The notes: generated by a model not told the origin, from the sequence alone. Positions 1-13,340 are shown, numbered from the stretch's first letter. The stretch is 64,000 nt of DNA from Vitellaria paradoxa (GCA_019916065.1 CM034241.1:3479062-3543061); one strand, 5' to 3'. Program-made: numbers and translations.

Positions 1-190
1 GTTTGGCATCGATAGCCATTAGTCAAGCTAGTGACTATTTTAACAGTATTTGATCAAATTTATCCTCTTATATTTTAATATTTTTATAAATTTTTAAGGG
101 TAAAAATTACTTTTTTTTTTCTTTTTCAAACACAAATTTAACTAATTTTTTTTTAGTTAACTAGTAATTAACTAAAAAAAAAATAACTAA
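1..190. repeat. Right part of a MITE (family 2), cut by the window edge
   Basis: AT-rich segment carrying the internal words of the family seen complete at 2913-3191, 35068-35273 and 58303-58625: a TTTGGC-like start, a block of AGTCAAGCTAGTGAC type, a poly-T tract, then AAACACAAATTTAACTAA and AGTTAACTA. The left terminus is outside or at the window edge, so the target duplication cannot be checked. No coding potential. Confidence 0.4.
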
Positions 191-306
191 ATTTATTCTC
201 AAATCCAACCTAAAATTTTGACCAGACTACTTTGATTTACCGTCTCGTTGTCGCACTCATTAAAAATTTTAAAAAATAAGTCAAGATCAAAATTTTTCTT
301 GGTTTA

Positions 307-463
307 GGGTGCGTTTGAAGTTCTAAAAAAATAAAAAAAAAATTAATAGATAAAATTGATGTGATGTAAAAATGATAAGTGATAAAATGTGATCGGAGAA
401 ATTTAAAAATTTTTGAAATTTTTTTAAATTTTTTTAATTTTTTTTATGATTCTAAACGAGTCC
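307..463. repeat. Short MITE-like element with TTA flanks
   Basis: A 157-bp AT-rich element. Its left end GGGTGCGTTTGAAG and right end CTAAACGAGTCC are imperfect inverted repeats, and TTA lies on both sides (304-306 and 464-466). A 3-bp TTA target duplication is typical of PIF/Harbinger-derived Tourist-like MITEs. The assignment is by structure only. Confidence 0.45.
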
Positions 464-955
464 TTAGACTCGATCTGACCCGGAAAGGACGCAGATCAGC
501 TGTGGCGGGCCGATTTGCGACATTTTACATCATCAGTCACATGCAAAATTGACCCTTTACCTGCACATATCAAATTCCTGCGCAAATTGCTAAAAAGAAT
601 TAAAAAGCGATGACTTATACATGCATATATATATATATATATATTGGGTACAACAGATTGCATAAGTATTTTAATGTTGCAAACACTGACATTACGGGGT
701 GTTTAATTGACAAAAAATTGGTTAAGAAGTACACTAAAAGTATAAATATTTAATGTAAAAATAATATGTGATAAAATTTAATTTAAAAAAGTATAAAAAA
801 ATTAGTAAAAGTCGTTAGAATTTGGTTGATTTTGGCCAAGTGCTTAGAGTAATAAAAAGTGAAATAAAGTGAAGTAAATTATGGATTTATAATTTATACA
901 ATGAGATAAAAAATGAATAATTTTTAGAGATTTTAAAAAATTTTTAAAGTTCCTA

Positions 956-1301
956 GGTGATATTTGATTTTTTTTTATTTTTTACTTTTCGTTTTTATTT
1001 TTTATTTTCTATTTTGAACTCATTTGTCATTTTTACTTTTAAAAGTAAGAAAAACAGTTCAAATGCATTTGGTTATTTACGTTTTCAAAATTTATTTTAA
1101 AAAATTAAAAATAAGTTTACACATAAAATATAAAATGAAAAAAAGTTGTTTTGAACATTTTCAACTTAAAATAAAAAAATCTCAAAATAAAAAAAATAGA
1201 ATATTTATTTTTTTGTTTTCTTATTTTGAGATTTTTAAAAGATAAAACACATAAAACTAAAAACAAAATATAAAAAATAAAAAAGTAAATCAAATGCCAC
1301 C
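956..1301. repeat. MITE family 1, copy A
   Basis: A 346-bp AT-rich element beginning GGTGATATTTGATTT and ending AAATCAAATGCCACC, flanked by CTA on the left and TAA on the right. Its interior matches copies at 15074, 20352, 22830 and 42917 (words such as ATCTCAAAATAA and ATTTTGAGATTTTT forming a long internal inverted repeat). Any open frame inside is repeat translation, not a gene. Confidence 0.6.
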
Positions 1302-1643
1302 TAAGTAAAACAATCGCAACCTATATCAATATAATTTTGAATTTTAAATTCTATATAAAAAACACCAATCATATAATATTTTAGAAAAATGTGATTCTAA
1401 AAATTAAAAAAATAATCAAAATTACGTGATATTTTTTTTTTGGTAATTAAAATTACGGGATAATTTTATTAAAGGAAAATATATCCTCAACCATACTAAC
1501 ATTTTATTTTATTTTTTTTAAGTACCTACTATTTATGTTTTTAAATTTAAAAGTTTTTAAATTCTTTAACTTGATAAATACGCATTCAGTTAATAAATAA
1601 AAATTTTAAAATGCAGACATCAATTAAGCTGTTCAGCCCATTA

Positions 1644-1716
1644 CGCCCACCGTGGGGCTCGAACCCACGACCACAAGGTTAAGAGCCTTGCGCTCTACCG
1701 ACTGAGCTAGACGGGC
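1644..1716 (-). tRNA. tRNA-Lys (anticodon CTT)
   Basis: The minus strand reads as a 73-nt intronless tRNA. The acceptor arm is GCCCGTC paired with GGTGGGC plus discriminator G. The D arm contains AGCTCAGTCGGTAGAGC, the anticodon loop is CTCTTAA (CTT, reading AAG lysine codons), and the T arm contains GTGGGTTCGAGCCCCAC. Internal A and B boxes are intact and CCA is not encoded, as expected for a nuclear gene. A T-rich stretch follows on the minus strand at lower coordinates and could serve as Pol III terminator. The last 18 nt are exactly complementary to the primer-binding site of the gypsy element at 55982-56002. Confidence 0.95.
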
Positions 1717-2912
1717 TGGTGAGACTATGAGATTCTCCTATTTTATAAGTCCTATTGAAGCATCTTATTCCTATTTTACTTCATTTCTTACTTTTCTCTA
1801 CCCCCCCCCCAATATAAGTGCTATTATTCAACGCTTACCCCTCAATTCTAATAAAAACTCTTATATTTCTTTTTTTTTTTTTGGAACAAAAAAACTCTTA
1901 TATTTCTAATTTGCTACAACGTGGATTTTTGTTCTGGAATTTTTGATTAACAAACCATTTTGCTCTTTTCTTAAGTCGTAAAAGTGTAAAATTATTTATC
2001 ATATTACCACTAAAAAAAAAGAAGACACATTTTTGTTCAACTAAAAGTGTACAAACTCTGTGTGTGAGAGAAATATCCATTATTTAAAAAAAAAAAAAAG
2101 CTAAATTAAAATAAAAAATTTATTTTGAAATAGTAAATAGTGGCATTTTAATAAATAGTGAGTAATTTTATTTCGACGTTGCAATTGGATCTATTCATTA
2201 AAAAGTATCGATTTAGTACATTTTTTTATATACCAATACTAGGTAAACACTGTACAATTGAATATAAAAAACCTTGTAATATTTTATAAATTTGTAACAG
2301 ATGCAAGGGGGGAAGGGATTTGTTGTTCAGAACTCTAAAAATAGAAAAAAATTTGTATCAAGCTGCTGAATTTATGTATGATTATGTTAATCTCTTACCA
2401 ACAAGAAATCATTTTTGAATTTTAAGAAAATACTTAAAGAAAACAAACAAAAATAGAGACGCAATTGCCAATTTATAAAGATTAAATGTATAGTGTAATT
2501 TATATATATATATATATATATATTTCCATAAAAGAAGAATATCAATATTATTTATTTAGGGTATAGGCACACACTACAAGTGTGTCTTCTTTTACATTCT
2601 TAGTATTTTCAATTCTTTAATTTTCATCCTCCAATATTTTTCCTTCATTTTATTTCTTTTTGGGTGCATTTCCTTGTTTAAACTTTCTCTCATTTACCCT
2701 TCCTATTCTTTTGCTATTATGAAAGAATATCAGTTATTACTAATTATTTTTAGGAAAAAGTGTTTGGTTAAAAAGTATTTGGGAAATATAAAAGTGTGAG
2801 TTGGTTTCGTAGGAAATAAGACATTAAAATTAATCCTCCTTTACATGTTATAATAGATTAAATCAACGGAACTGAAATAAGTCAAAATCAATTCTAGGTA
2901 TATTGAAATTTA
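1717..2912. other. Intergenic AT-rich DNA, no gene seen
   Basis: Homopolymer runs, a C run at 1801-1810 and an (AT)n microsatellite near 2500-2522. The short open frames have no recognisable protein content. Confidence 0.6.
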
Positions 2913-3191
2913 GGCTTTGTCCAACAAGAAGTAGCTGGTAGCTAACCTACCAGTTACTAGCTTTTTAGCTTTATTTTTTTAAATAATTAAATTTATTTTT
3001 TTATATTTTAATCTTCTTGTGAACTTTTAAGGATAAAAATGTCAAATTAATAAAAAGTTAAATAATTAGCTACTAAAAAGTTTAATTTTTTCCCTTACCA
3101 AACACAAAAAAACTAACTTTTTATAGTTATCTATTAACTATTTACAAAAAAAAAAAAAAAAAATTAACTTTTTTACTTACCAAACCAAGTC
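2913..3191. repeat. MITE family 2, complete copy
   Basis: A 279-bp element starting GGCTTTGTCCAACAAG and ending ACCAAACCAAGTC, with TTA target duplications at 2910-2912 and 3192-3194. Inside are AGCTACTAAAAAG, ACCAAACACAAAAAAACTAAC and a GGATAAAAATGTCAAATTAA block shared with the other family members. The structure suggests a Tourist-like (PIF/Harbinger) non-autonomous element. Confidence 0.6.
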
Positions 3192-3804
3192 TTAAGAATG
3201 TTAAAACAATGGTATCAAGAAACTTGTATTTCACACTCAACAAAGGTGAGAACAAAGCGTTTCAAAAAAAAAAAAAAAAGGTTAAGAGCATAGGTAAGAA
3301 AAAATTTATTGTGCTCACACTTATCCTAGACAAATGTAATATTTGAAACCAAAAAAAAAACGGTGAGATATGTTTCCCATTTTTCCAACCCAATCAAACA
3401 ATATTTCTATGGATTATTTACTTCTATATTTTCTTTCTTTTCATTTCCATATAAATCTATTATTTATATCCAAAAATATTTGCATGCTGTGTCAAATCTG
3501 GGCATGAACACAAAACAAGAAGAGCGCACATCCATGTGAACTGACTCCTATGCAACCCTCTTGACCAACTTTGATCCAGCAACTGCACAAAATTTTCTAC
3601 TTTCGTTTGAACATCAGCTCCAACTCTTTAAATACCTATATACAGTAGGCATCAGTTCCATGGGCAACTCTTTTCTGCCTAATCTCTCTCTCACTCTCTC
3701 TCTTCTTTTTGTGTAACTAAATGAAACAATATAAATTACAAAATCAACCAGAGAAAAAAGCTGTAATTTATGTATAAGCTAGTTGTTGAAGAGGGGCACC
3801 TGAT
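3192..3804 (-). other. Downstream region (3' UTR and flank) of the TRM-like gene
   Basis: No coding content. It contains A runs and a CT-rich stretch (3680-3705). The gene at 3805-8228 ends here on the minus strand, so its 3' UTR should lie in the right-hand part, but no single poly(A) signal can be fixed by eye. Confidence 0.4.
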
Positions 3805-6800
3805 TTAGCTGCAAGAATTAATCTCATCAAGTCCAATTAGTTCATCCAGAAGATCATCAAATATCATGTCTTCCAACTCTATACCAATAGACTCAGCTTC
3901 AAATTGGAGGTTCATCCATCCATCAAACCTTGATAAATCTCGGCTCACGTTGTCGTCTAACGATAGGTCTGTTTCCGGCTTCCAGCTCAGGTACCTGCTT
4001 ATATTTGCCCAGACCTCTTCAAGAACACGGTATCCAACTGGGACCGGACGAACGTGGGAAGTTGCAGACAAAGGCATGGGGATGTACGTGAACGACCTCT
4101 CGTAAATCTCCAATAACACTTCACTGATTAGATTGAACAAGAGCAGACGATTACAGTTGTTGCCACCTTCATTGTTGGAATAGATAGGTTCAGGGAGGAA
4201 ACAGTCTTCCAGTTCCTCGAACATGGAAGGGTCGATTGGCTGGTCGGGGGAATGCCATGCTCCTAGTAATTCGTTCCTGCTGAAGCCAGATAGATCGAGA
4301 ACGTATTTCACAAAGTTGAACTCCGCTATATCTTTTGTATCAACTAGAACGCGTAAGAATTCACTGTTTAACTGCTCAATAGAGGTTCCTGTTTTCTCCT
4401 CGAGGCGTTCTCCTCTTTCAGCCAGAATGGGTGAATCCATGGTCTCCACTTGTTGCTCATTGGCGAAAGAATCCTGAGACTCCCCATCAGAAAAGAGGCT
4501 CCAAGGTTGTAGTCTCGAGTCTGCAAAAGATTGAGCCAAATCACGAAACATCAATCCATTTTTGTCATCCTTAAAAACGTAACAGTGGTGAGGAGATTAA
4601 TATTCCCCTTTGTTACATGAACCCCGATACGAGAATCCAGTATGAGAGTATTTGTTTGGACGTCAATGTCAAAATTTTAAATTTAGGGTATTGAGATATA
4701 GATGCATATCCAAAACTTAGATATAGGTATGCTATAGAGTATACTAAGACAAGAAATGATTATTATTTAAGAATGTATTTTATATTAAATGAAAGAGAAA
4801 AAAATGAGGTTTTTATTTTCTATCCATGTGAAAATTTAAAAAAAATAATTATTGGGTAAATTTCAAAAACTATCCATACAATTTATGTCATACTTTAGTT
4901 TTTGTAGTTCTAATCATAAAAATTTAAATCCTATAATTTTGGTTAAGTTTCAATGTGACCCTTCTGTCTATTTCCGTTTCAAATTTAGTCATTAAGTCCC
5001 ATGTCATACACAACCCTTTCATGGACAATTTGGTAATTTAACACACTTAAATTTCAGATTTTAGCCATACAATTTCCACCAGATTCCACTTTGGTCCCTA
5101 CATTTTTAATTGTCCCACTTTAATCTTTCTGGTCCTTGTATGGTTGCCATTTGTATGTTCAACAACATAGTTAGTTTTTTATTTTTGGATGATTTTTTAC
5201 TTTGACGATGGGTTTGTTCTGAGTTTTAGAAGGTCTATCCCTCTAGCACAATGCCAAGGCTTAAATATTCCCCACCTTTAATTGAATAGTAAACGTAGCT
5301 GTATATCTTTTTTTCACTTAGCACAAGGTCAAAAGGCCTAAAGTTTTATGTGCCGGGTCAGATTGTTTCCTCAAGCATGTAACCCGATAGAAGGAAGAAG
5401 AAGTAGAAATGGACATACCTTCAGATAAGGAGAACTTTGTTGGGCTGTTCACATCCTCTTGAGAGGACTCAAGAATAGAAAAATGACTTGGTTCTTCCAG
5501 CTTACTGACAGGACCTGGTGTGGCCTGAATTTCATTCTCGTGTTGTGCATCACTTTCTGCTGCTGCCGAGCCTCTCAAATCATCAGGGGTAAAACCCATT
5601 TTACCTTCCTCTTCATTTCCCAATGATCTTGATCCCACCTCATCTTTTGCAACAGCGTTTGATTCACCAAGTTCTACCAAGTTGTTCTGACTTTCCATCT
5701 CAACTGGGGCATCTGACAGAGTCTCATTTTCTGATCCTAAGGGAAGGCTTGATGTCCTCCTTTCATCAAGCCTATTTCTGACTACATTCCCATTCACATC
5801 GGTAGTCCTAAATGATTTTCCTGCAATAATATCTGGGGAGACCTCATTTCGGAGATAATTGTATAATCTAAGATCAGGTAAGGAATGAATCCTTACCAAA
5901 GTTTTTGGAGTTGTTCCACTAGGCGAAGGAGTCTCATCTGTTCTTGACTTTATTCTCTCAGGCATATGATGGTTGGTTTCTGTGTTGAAGCTGGACTCAT
6001 ATAACCGAAAATATCTATCTGGTGATTCATCAGAATACCTTCTTCCGTTGTGTTCTGATCTACACTTGCCATCATTTTCAGAGCTACTTTGAGGGCTAGA
6101 TTTACCAGATTTGGCCATGGCTGGATCCTTCCAAAAATCAACAATCTCCCCTGAGCCATCCTTGGAGAATTTGCGGCCATAGGGAATTTTGTGAAGGACA
6201 GCATCCATGGTAATCCGCCTATCCTTCCTGCTCTCTCTGATTGCATGTTTTAACTTCGTTTTAAGATTCTTGAAATGCTTGATGACCACTTCATTCCCCT
6301 TTCGATTCCTCAGACCAGGGAGTAAACCAGTGGAAGAATTATCCAAAGATTCGGGGCTTGCCATGTATGGTTTTGGAACACCATCTGTACTGGATTCAGC
6401 CATCAGTGGCATCGAGGATTCATGGATATCTTCAGTGCATTCAAGTTCCGTGGACTTTTGAATTCCACTGCCCTCTTGTGTCTTTTTATCCCCTTCTGCA
6501 CAAGGCTCTGGCTCTGGCTCTTGCTCAAGTTTGCTAGGCTCAATATCTCTTTTTTGTGATGAGCCTGGCAAAGGAAATGACATTGACTTCGTGAATTCTC
6601 TCTTCGAGTTGAATGCTGGTCGACCGTATAAGTAGTGTGCCAATGGAGAGCTTGGGTCTCGTATAACTTTCAGGAGTAACTCTTTGTTCATGTCAAATAC
6701 ATTAAGAGCGTCCTGAAACTGCTTTCTCTCTCGGGATGAAACATCTTTGCCGGATTCCTTTGCATTTGACAGTCTCTGTGCTGAAAAATCTTGCTTTGCT

Positions 6801-8228
6801 TCATTTAACTTGTCCTGGAGAAGTGTGTCATTCCCAGTTGGTTGCTTCCTGTGGTCACTACACTGGCAGAACCCCGTGTAACTTGCAGCAAGTATGGCAG
6901 CACACGACACACACTTTTCATTGCTGGTTACTGGTTCCTCGTATGCCTTTGATTGCAGTAGGTTCACTCTGCTGGCAGAGTTTCCATTCTCTTGGTGAAC
7001 AATCCTTGGGTTAGCATCACTTAAAGCAACTTCAAGGGGACTGAAATATGAAGGTGCAAGGTGATGGATTGAATCAGTTCGTGCAAGTTGCATTAGTGTA
7101 GGGTACGAAGAACTTCTGCGATGCCGGCGCATTCTTTTAGAAATTTCCTCCATAAGAATAGCTTTTATTCGAGATTTCATAGAGCTTCTGGTAACTCGAG
7201 CAGGCTTTGTCTCTTTTTCTTCAATCTGACAAGTTTCAATTCAGATATTACTACTACTGATATCATTTCATTATTTAGTTTTACAAAGCAGCCAAAAAGT
7301 AGATCACCACTGGAGTCATTTACTTATTTAGTTTTACATTGCAGCCAAAAACTGCATCATATATTGCATTTATACATCAAGAAATGCAAGTGAAATATGA
7401 ACAGAAACCAAAGGTGATGTTTTCACTTACAAGAAAGATGTTTGTTTCGGCATCAGGGGAATTTGTATCATTTTCCGAATTTCCAACCCCTATGAACAAC
7501 AAAGAATTATCAATGAAGAACAAAATATTTCCATCATACTTCTCTACCAAGCCAAGAACACAAAATTTCAAATTTCGACTAACAACAATAACTCAAAAGT
7601 CAAAACAATGCAAAAAGGTGTACGGCAAACTGAACGATGCAGAGATGTGGAAATATCACAACAATCTTCATTTGAGCGTAGAAAATCTTGTGTAATTATC
7701 TATCCAGTTGTATCAAAAGACCTTTTCTACTTGAACGTAATCTACTCCTTAAAAACCGACTTCTTGTGATGGTTTCGCATATATCACCGTAACAAAAGAA
7801 AGACAAATTTATTCTATGTTTGGATCTTAGATGTAATAATGGAAAGGAAAGAGCTAGATGTAAAGTTACCTCTCTTGTTTAGTCATTTGATCATAGTGGA
7901 AAATAAGGGGAAAATAAAATATTAAGGAAACGGGGTGAAGAAAATAATTTTATAATTTTTTTAATCAAATTTATTTGGAAATACCTGCTCATTTCATTCT
8001 CCTTTTCCATTTCTTTTCCCTAGCATCCACAATAATATGCATTTACGAGAACTCATACTGCTTACCGGTGGATTGCCTCCCACCTCCATGCCTTCTATGT
8101 GTTAACATTTTCTTCCTGACATGATTCCAGCGGGAGTAGTGAAGAACATGAAGGATGTTCCACATGCATCCAGGGTGATTGCTTTCTATAGAAATGCCGG
8201 TATTTTGTTGCTGCCGGCTCTTGCCCAT
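3805..8228 (-). CDS. TRM-like protein (TON1-recruiting-motif / DUF4378 family), four coding exons, 914 aa
   Basis: Joined coding exons on the minus strand: 8228-8066, 7489-7431, 7225-5419 and 4520-3805, all GT-AG with matching phase, giving 914 aa and a TAA stop. Residues 18-23 are HPGCMW, an N-terminal signature of this family. A basic stretch (about 90-112) precedes a cysteine cluster (C-x2-C-x11-C-x-C, 179-196), then a conserved segment FQDALNVF...LLLKVIRDP (about 244-272). A C-terminal DUF4378 block (about 740-905) contains FNFVKYVLDLSGF and WHSPDQPIDPSMFEE. Characterised TRM proteins recruit the TON1-TRM-PP2A complex to cortical microtubules and affect division-plane and cell-shape control; the role here is inferred from family. 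The last acceptor (TTTTGCAG at 4521) lies inside a longer open frame, so the apparent ORF start at 4554 is intronic. The exact TRM subgroup is uncertain. Confidence 0.82.
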
Positions 8229-9990
8229 TTGACTCGATGAACACTTAGGAACCTGAGGAACCCACTTCAGTATTCAGCAACAGTTGGATTCAGTTACAAG
8301 CTCCAAAGTTTCCTGACCTAATTTATAACACGAGGCCTAAAATTAAGCACCAGACCAAAGAGATCAAGAAAACAACAATACACTAATCAGCTATGTTTGT
8401 AAATTAGCGTTAAATAATTCTACATGGTTTTACCATGCAAAGTACCATATCAGAACCACACATATCCAAGTATTGCCTCCTGCATGTGGAAAGCAAAACA
8501 TTACTACATATGGGTTTAATGATAATTATGAAATCTATATCGATTTAGCTAGAAAAAGGCAACATACCGATTATCTTGGCTAGAAAATTTTTAAATAAAT
8601 TCTTGAGGCTTGGTTGGATGTCCCCATGAATTTGAAATAACCACTATTAGTTTACATCTCATTTCAGTGTAGAAATTCATAGTCCAGAATGGAGCAAGGG
8701 GGAAAATGGTAGGTATCAAAAGGATGATCTTTTGAAATGTTGAATTCGGGTCATATTGGCCACGTTTGAAATGGTATAAAAAAAATGGCCAACTGGACTA
8801 CTAGTCCAGTGAGGTCTACAAATCCTATGTTTAGTAGGGGTAAATTGCTTCAGATTTTAAGCATGGCCTGCATTCTTTTTACCCCCAAAATGGGGGATGC
8901 ATAATACCCTGATGTGGTATTGTATTTTCCTCATCTCCGGATTAATTTCTCGCTGAGATCCCAATGTCCAAAATTATCTTCTGCTATCCCATCTCCTCAT
9001 ATTTCTTATCTGAGTCGATATCCTAACAATCAAACACCAAAAAAGTAATCCTACTTAAAAAAAATTAAACCCATGTTATATCCATTCCTATATATTATTA
9101 TATGATGTTTCTCATCCCTATTATCTTATCTCCCAGTCACGCATAGCCATCAAGCATGCCTGAGATTGTCCACATAAGAAGATATGCAGCAATGTCCCTC
9201 ATTTTTAGCGATGACTCCATCCTGGAAATGTCCCTTATTTTAGCGATGGCTCCATCCAAGATGACAGACTTCCACTTAGAATGCCATATGAACTGTGAAT
9301 GGGACTGCTCAAATTAAAGTGGTGTCCAAACAGTTCCCTAGTATTTGAATGTTTCTCCAAGATGCTAATGCTTTGATCGGCGGTGCATGATTTATTTAAA
9401 GGAAACTATTGAGGTATATTGAGGACAAACAAGTCTGTGTATGGCATATATATTACATTAAGGTTGCAAAATTTATGCCAATGCTTCAATCAAATCGAGT
9501 CTAACATCATTTTTACACTCACATAGCACAGAACAGAGGAAATTCAACAGGCTATCAGGCTTGAAACAAGAAAGCTTCAATCCAATCAAAAATCAGAAAA
9601 TTTATTATTATTTTTTTTGATTGATAAAATGTAAATTTCAGTTGGCTGCAGAGAGAGAAATTAAAAGACAAGAGGAACCCCATATCTTTCTTATTTAGAA
9701 CCCTAACAGATGAAAAATTTGTTTTCAACTTAGCCACGCAAATTATTAGGCTTATTAATTTGATTTTAAACATAACAAGTTATCAAGATTATTTTCCTTA
9801 GGTTTCTTATAAACCAAAGAGTACTTACAATCATACAGGTGGCGTGCAACCAAAAGGGATGAAGATTACTAACCAAGACAAAAAGCACCAAAACACAGTT
9901 GCATAAACATGCAAAGATTAAATTTCAGAAATGGTTCAATGCATGCACACACAAAAGAACATTTTTCTGTAAAGTGGAAATTAATAATAC
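8229..9990 (-). other. Probable 5' UTR intron of the TRM-like gene
   Basis: No coding content. Upstream of the ATG at 8228 the minus strand has a plausible acceptor (CCTCAG near 8255), and a plausible donor (CAATG then GTATTATT) sits at 9990-9989. The span between them would be a leader intron of about 1.7 kb, AT-rich with one segment around 8870-9010 of higher complexity. Transcript evidence is needed to confirm it. Confidence 0.35.
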
Positions 9991-10110
9991 CATTGATTGA
10001 TAGCTTTGTGGGGAGAGCTGAAAGAGTCCTTGCACAGAGAGAGAGAGAGTTGATGGGGGGCGTGAAGGATGATTGGAAGAGAGAGATTGTCTGATACAGG
10101 GGAAGAATGA
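9991..10110 (-). promoter_or_regulatory. Probable 5' leader exon / promoter-proximal region of the TRM-like gene
   Basis: On the minus strand this reads as a pyrimidine-rich leader with CTCTCTCTCTCTCT (complement of 10037-10050), typical of plant 5' UTRs, ending at a GT donor. It would place an ATG immediately before the donor, i.e. an upstream start codon. Inferred from composition only. Confidence 0.3.
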
Positions 10111-11535
10111 TGGGAGAGAGAAATGAAAAGGCCGTTATGTTCGTTTATGCATTTGACTGGGTTATGTTTGGACGGATAGAAAGAGTATCTGTTTGGATCA
10201 AATCTGTGTATATATATAAAAAAAAAAAATTATTGGGAAATACATAATAGGATGGGTTTGAAATTAAAATTTAATATCATTTGAATTTGAGATAAATTTG
10301 AGATTATTCGATACTCATTTATGCTTATAAGGTACCTGCGAAATACTTATTTAAATAACTACAACTTTGTTCCTCAAATAAAAATAGTTAAACTCTTTGG
10401 CATATGACTATTTAATGTGGATAATTGTCAAATAATTCATATTTTGAAATGACAATTAAATGATTAATTTTGTAAAATCATTTGAATATAAAAGTAGCGA
10501 TTAAAATTATATGTACTGTATTCTTTATAGTTTATTAGAACGAGATCTTTTTTTTTTTTAAGATTTGCTTGATATGAAAAATAATGAAGATTTTGATAAA
10601 AAAAAATCTAAATATACATTCATAAAATATACACTACCTGTAATGGAGAACACATTAATTGTTTTAAAAATTTTTAATTTTTTTTAGAATCTAAATTTTC
10701 AATTTTTGAATAGGTATTTAACAAGTTTGTTTAAACGAATACTTAACAGATGAGACTAAACAAGTTTGGAATTCTAAATAATAAAATAATCGAATTTAGA
10801 ATAGGATAGAAAAAATAAATAAATTTAATAATGACAATGATAATAACTAATTAAACATGATACTCGACTTATTTACATTCTTAGCCGAAATTAGTTCAAA
10901 TTGGATTTGACAACACAGTTGGCTAAATAAGTCATTTGAATTATTGTTTGTTGGTGATGTGAAATAGTGTATTGAGCATGGTACTTGTGATAAACATAAT
11001 TTTGTCATTGGATATAATTGTTGACATATAATCGTTTGATTTCTATTTTTTAATTATATATTAGAAAATTGAAAATTAATTAAAATTTTATTTAGTGAGT
11101 ATTCCAGATATTCAAGGATATGAAAATAAAGTCACTAACTTATATATATATATATATATGAAAAGCATGACTTATAATTATAGTGGTAAAGAGTCTTCTT
11201 TCGCTTGGTCATATTTCGGGCTAGAGTCTCGGGATCCCTTTCCCCATCCCCTAATATATATTGTATGTTAAATATTCTGAAAAAAAAAAAGACCTATAAA
11301 TATGAGTATGTATCCTATGTATCTAATTCTCATTATTCGGAAGCCAAGTGCAGGGCCATTTTCTTTTTAAAAGGCAGTTTAGGCCCATCACAGTTAATTT
11401 CTATATTGGCCTTGACCCAACGTTTGATTCTAGTCCCAACATAGGGGAAATGGGCGGCTTTGGTTTGAGCGTGTAGCTTGTCATCAAAACTAGTTTTGAG
11501 GTATTAGATCAAAATTTAATAGTCTAAATATATTC

Positions 11536-11573
<38 letters not shown>

Positions 11574-12029
11574 TCATCAAACTCTAAATTATTGAATTAA
11601 AATTTAATAATTTATACACATTCACATATTTTTAATTCAATGGTGAATTAGATTTTAATTTAGCGACTCAAAGTTCGATTGTAATCGAGCTGACAATAGT
11701 AAAAAAAAAATATGAATATATTTGAATCATTAAATTTTAGTACAACAACTCAGAACTCGATGAAAGCGCTCGCCGTATCAAAAATATGTAAAAGTGTTTG
11801 TACCGATTAAAATTTAATGAATCAGAATTCGATTGTCACCAACCTAATATCAATGCCAGTTTCTTCCATTTATCTAAATGACATCCTTAAACTAAACTCC
11901 AATAGAATTTTTGAGAAGAAATATTTCGTGTGTTTGGAATTATATTTATATTATAATACTAAAATAACATATTTTCTATCTCCTCTTTTCCTTTATTTTA
12001 ATTGTAGGTGATATGCTTCTTTGATTTCT

Positions 12030-12600
12030 GTTCTATTTTTCTTCTTTTTTTTTTTTATAAAATTTTGAATTATTTTTTAATTGCCTTCCTTCCTTTTTCT
12101 TTTCTTCTATTTTTTTAATTAACAAAAAATTTTGTTTCTTTGTACCACATCGTCTAAAGACTAAAATTTTACTTTTTCTTTGACATATAAAAGTAATAGA
12201 GTTGTGCCATGTGATTTTAATAAATTTAAATCAACAAATGAGTTTTAAAAAGGGACTCACTTTCTTGGTTTTGAAAAGGGAGACTCACTTGATTATAAAT
12301 TTCATATGATTAAACTGAGAGATTCCAAAAGATGATCAACTTATTTATAAATTTATTTTAATTGTAAAATTTATATATTTCAAATATATTAGTAATTAAA
12401 TTAAAAATACAAAATAAAATTAAAATTCAATTAAAAATAAATAGAAAAAGTTGAAGTAACAATTAAATTACTTCTCTTATAACAATTCTTAATATTTTTA
12501 AAATTTAAAAGTACAAAAAAATGAATATTAATTAAGTTTGGGAGTGGTTATTTTTCTAAATTTTAATTTTAAATTTAAATTAGTCAAAAGTACGTGTAAT
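12030..12600. repeat. Diverged dispersed repeat, copy 1 of 3
   Basis: Shares ordered words with 12900-13340 and 14300-14870: ATAATTTTGAATTATTTTTTAA-like, a 'CATNNGNNNATG ACTACAACT' block, ATATTTCAAATATATTAGT, CTTAAATTTAAAAATACAAAAAA and TTGGGAATAAT. The copies are clearly homologous by eye but too decayed for a class to be assigned. Confidence 0.4.
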
Positions 12601-12899
12601 TAATAATATTATTTTTTATTTGAGTTATTTTTATAAAATCAATTAAAATTTTATTATCAAATCTTATATGATACACTCTATAGTTCATCATTCTTTTTTT
12701 TTTTAATTTTTACAAATCATCGAAGAAAATTAGTCTTAGGGGAGTGATTTTTTTTTTTCTAAATTCTAACTATAAATTTAAATTGGTAAGATTGATTATA
12801 TTTTTTTAATAAAATACATGTACGATAAATAATAATATTTTAAATATAAGTTATTTTTATAAAATTAATAAGTCTATATTTACTATTCTATTTTTTTAT

Positions 12900-13340
12900 T
12901 TTTATAAATCTTTAAATCAAATACAAATTTTCTATTTTCTAATACTTTTTGTTACTATTTACAACACATTTGCTTCCTTTTGTCTTACATCAGTAAATGA
13001 CTACAACTCTATTTTTTTATTTGTCTATAAAATTAATATAATTATGACACGTGATCTTTATCCATGTAAAATAAACTCATGAGTTTCTTAAATGAAATTT
13101 GCCATTTGATTCATTATAACTGTAACATATACTAAACAATTAATTTGGGCTAGAAAAATATTTAAAAATAATTAAATATTAAACAAATTTAAAGAATATA
13201 ATTTCTCTTATAATAACAACTCTTATTATATCTTAAATTTAAAAACACAAAAAAATGCCAAAATATTCTTGGGAATAATTTTTTGTTTTGAAAATTTTCT
13301 AATTTTAAATTTGAATTGGTCATATCGATAATTTTTATCT
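12900..13340. repeat. Diverged dispersed repeat, copy 2 of 3
   Basis: Second copy of the repeat at 12030-12600. Shared marks include AAAACACAAAAAAATG, CTTGGGAATAATTTTTTG and AAATTTTCTAATTTTAAATTT near the right end. Confidence 0.4.

Noticed and set aside
1024..1245. Open frames inside family 1 MITEs (also 15060, 20482 and 22838)
   Set aside because: The similar peptides come from translating repeat copies; strongly AT-driven Phe/Lys/Ile composition.
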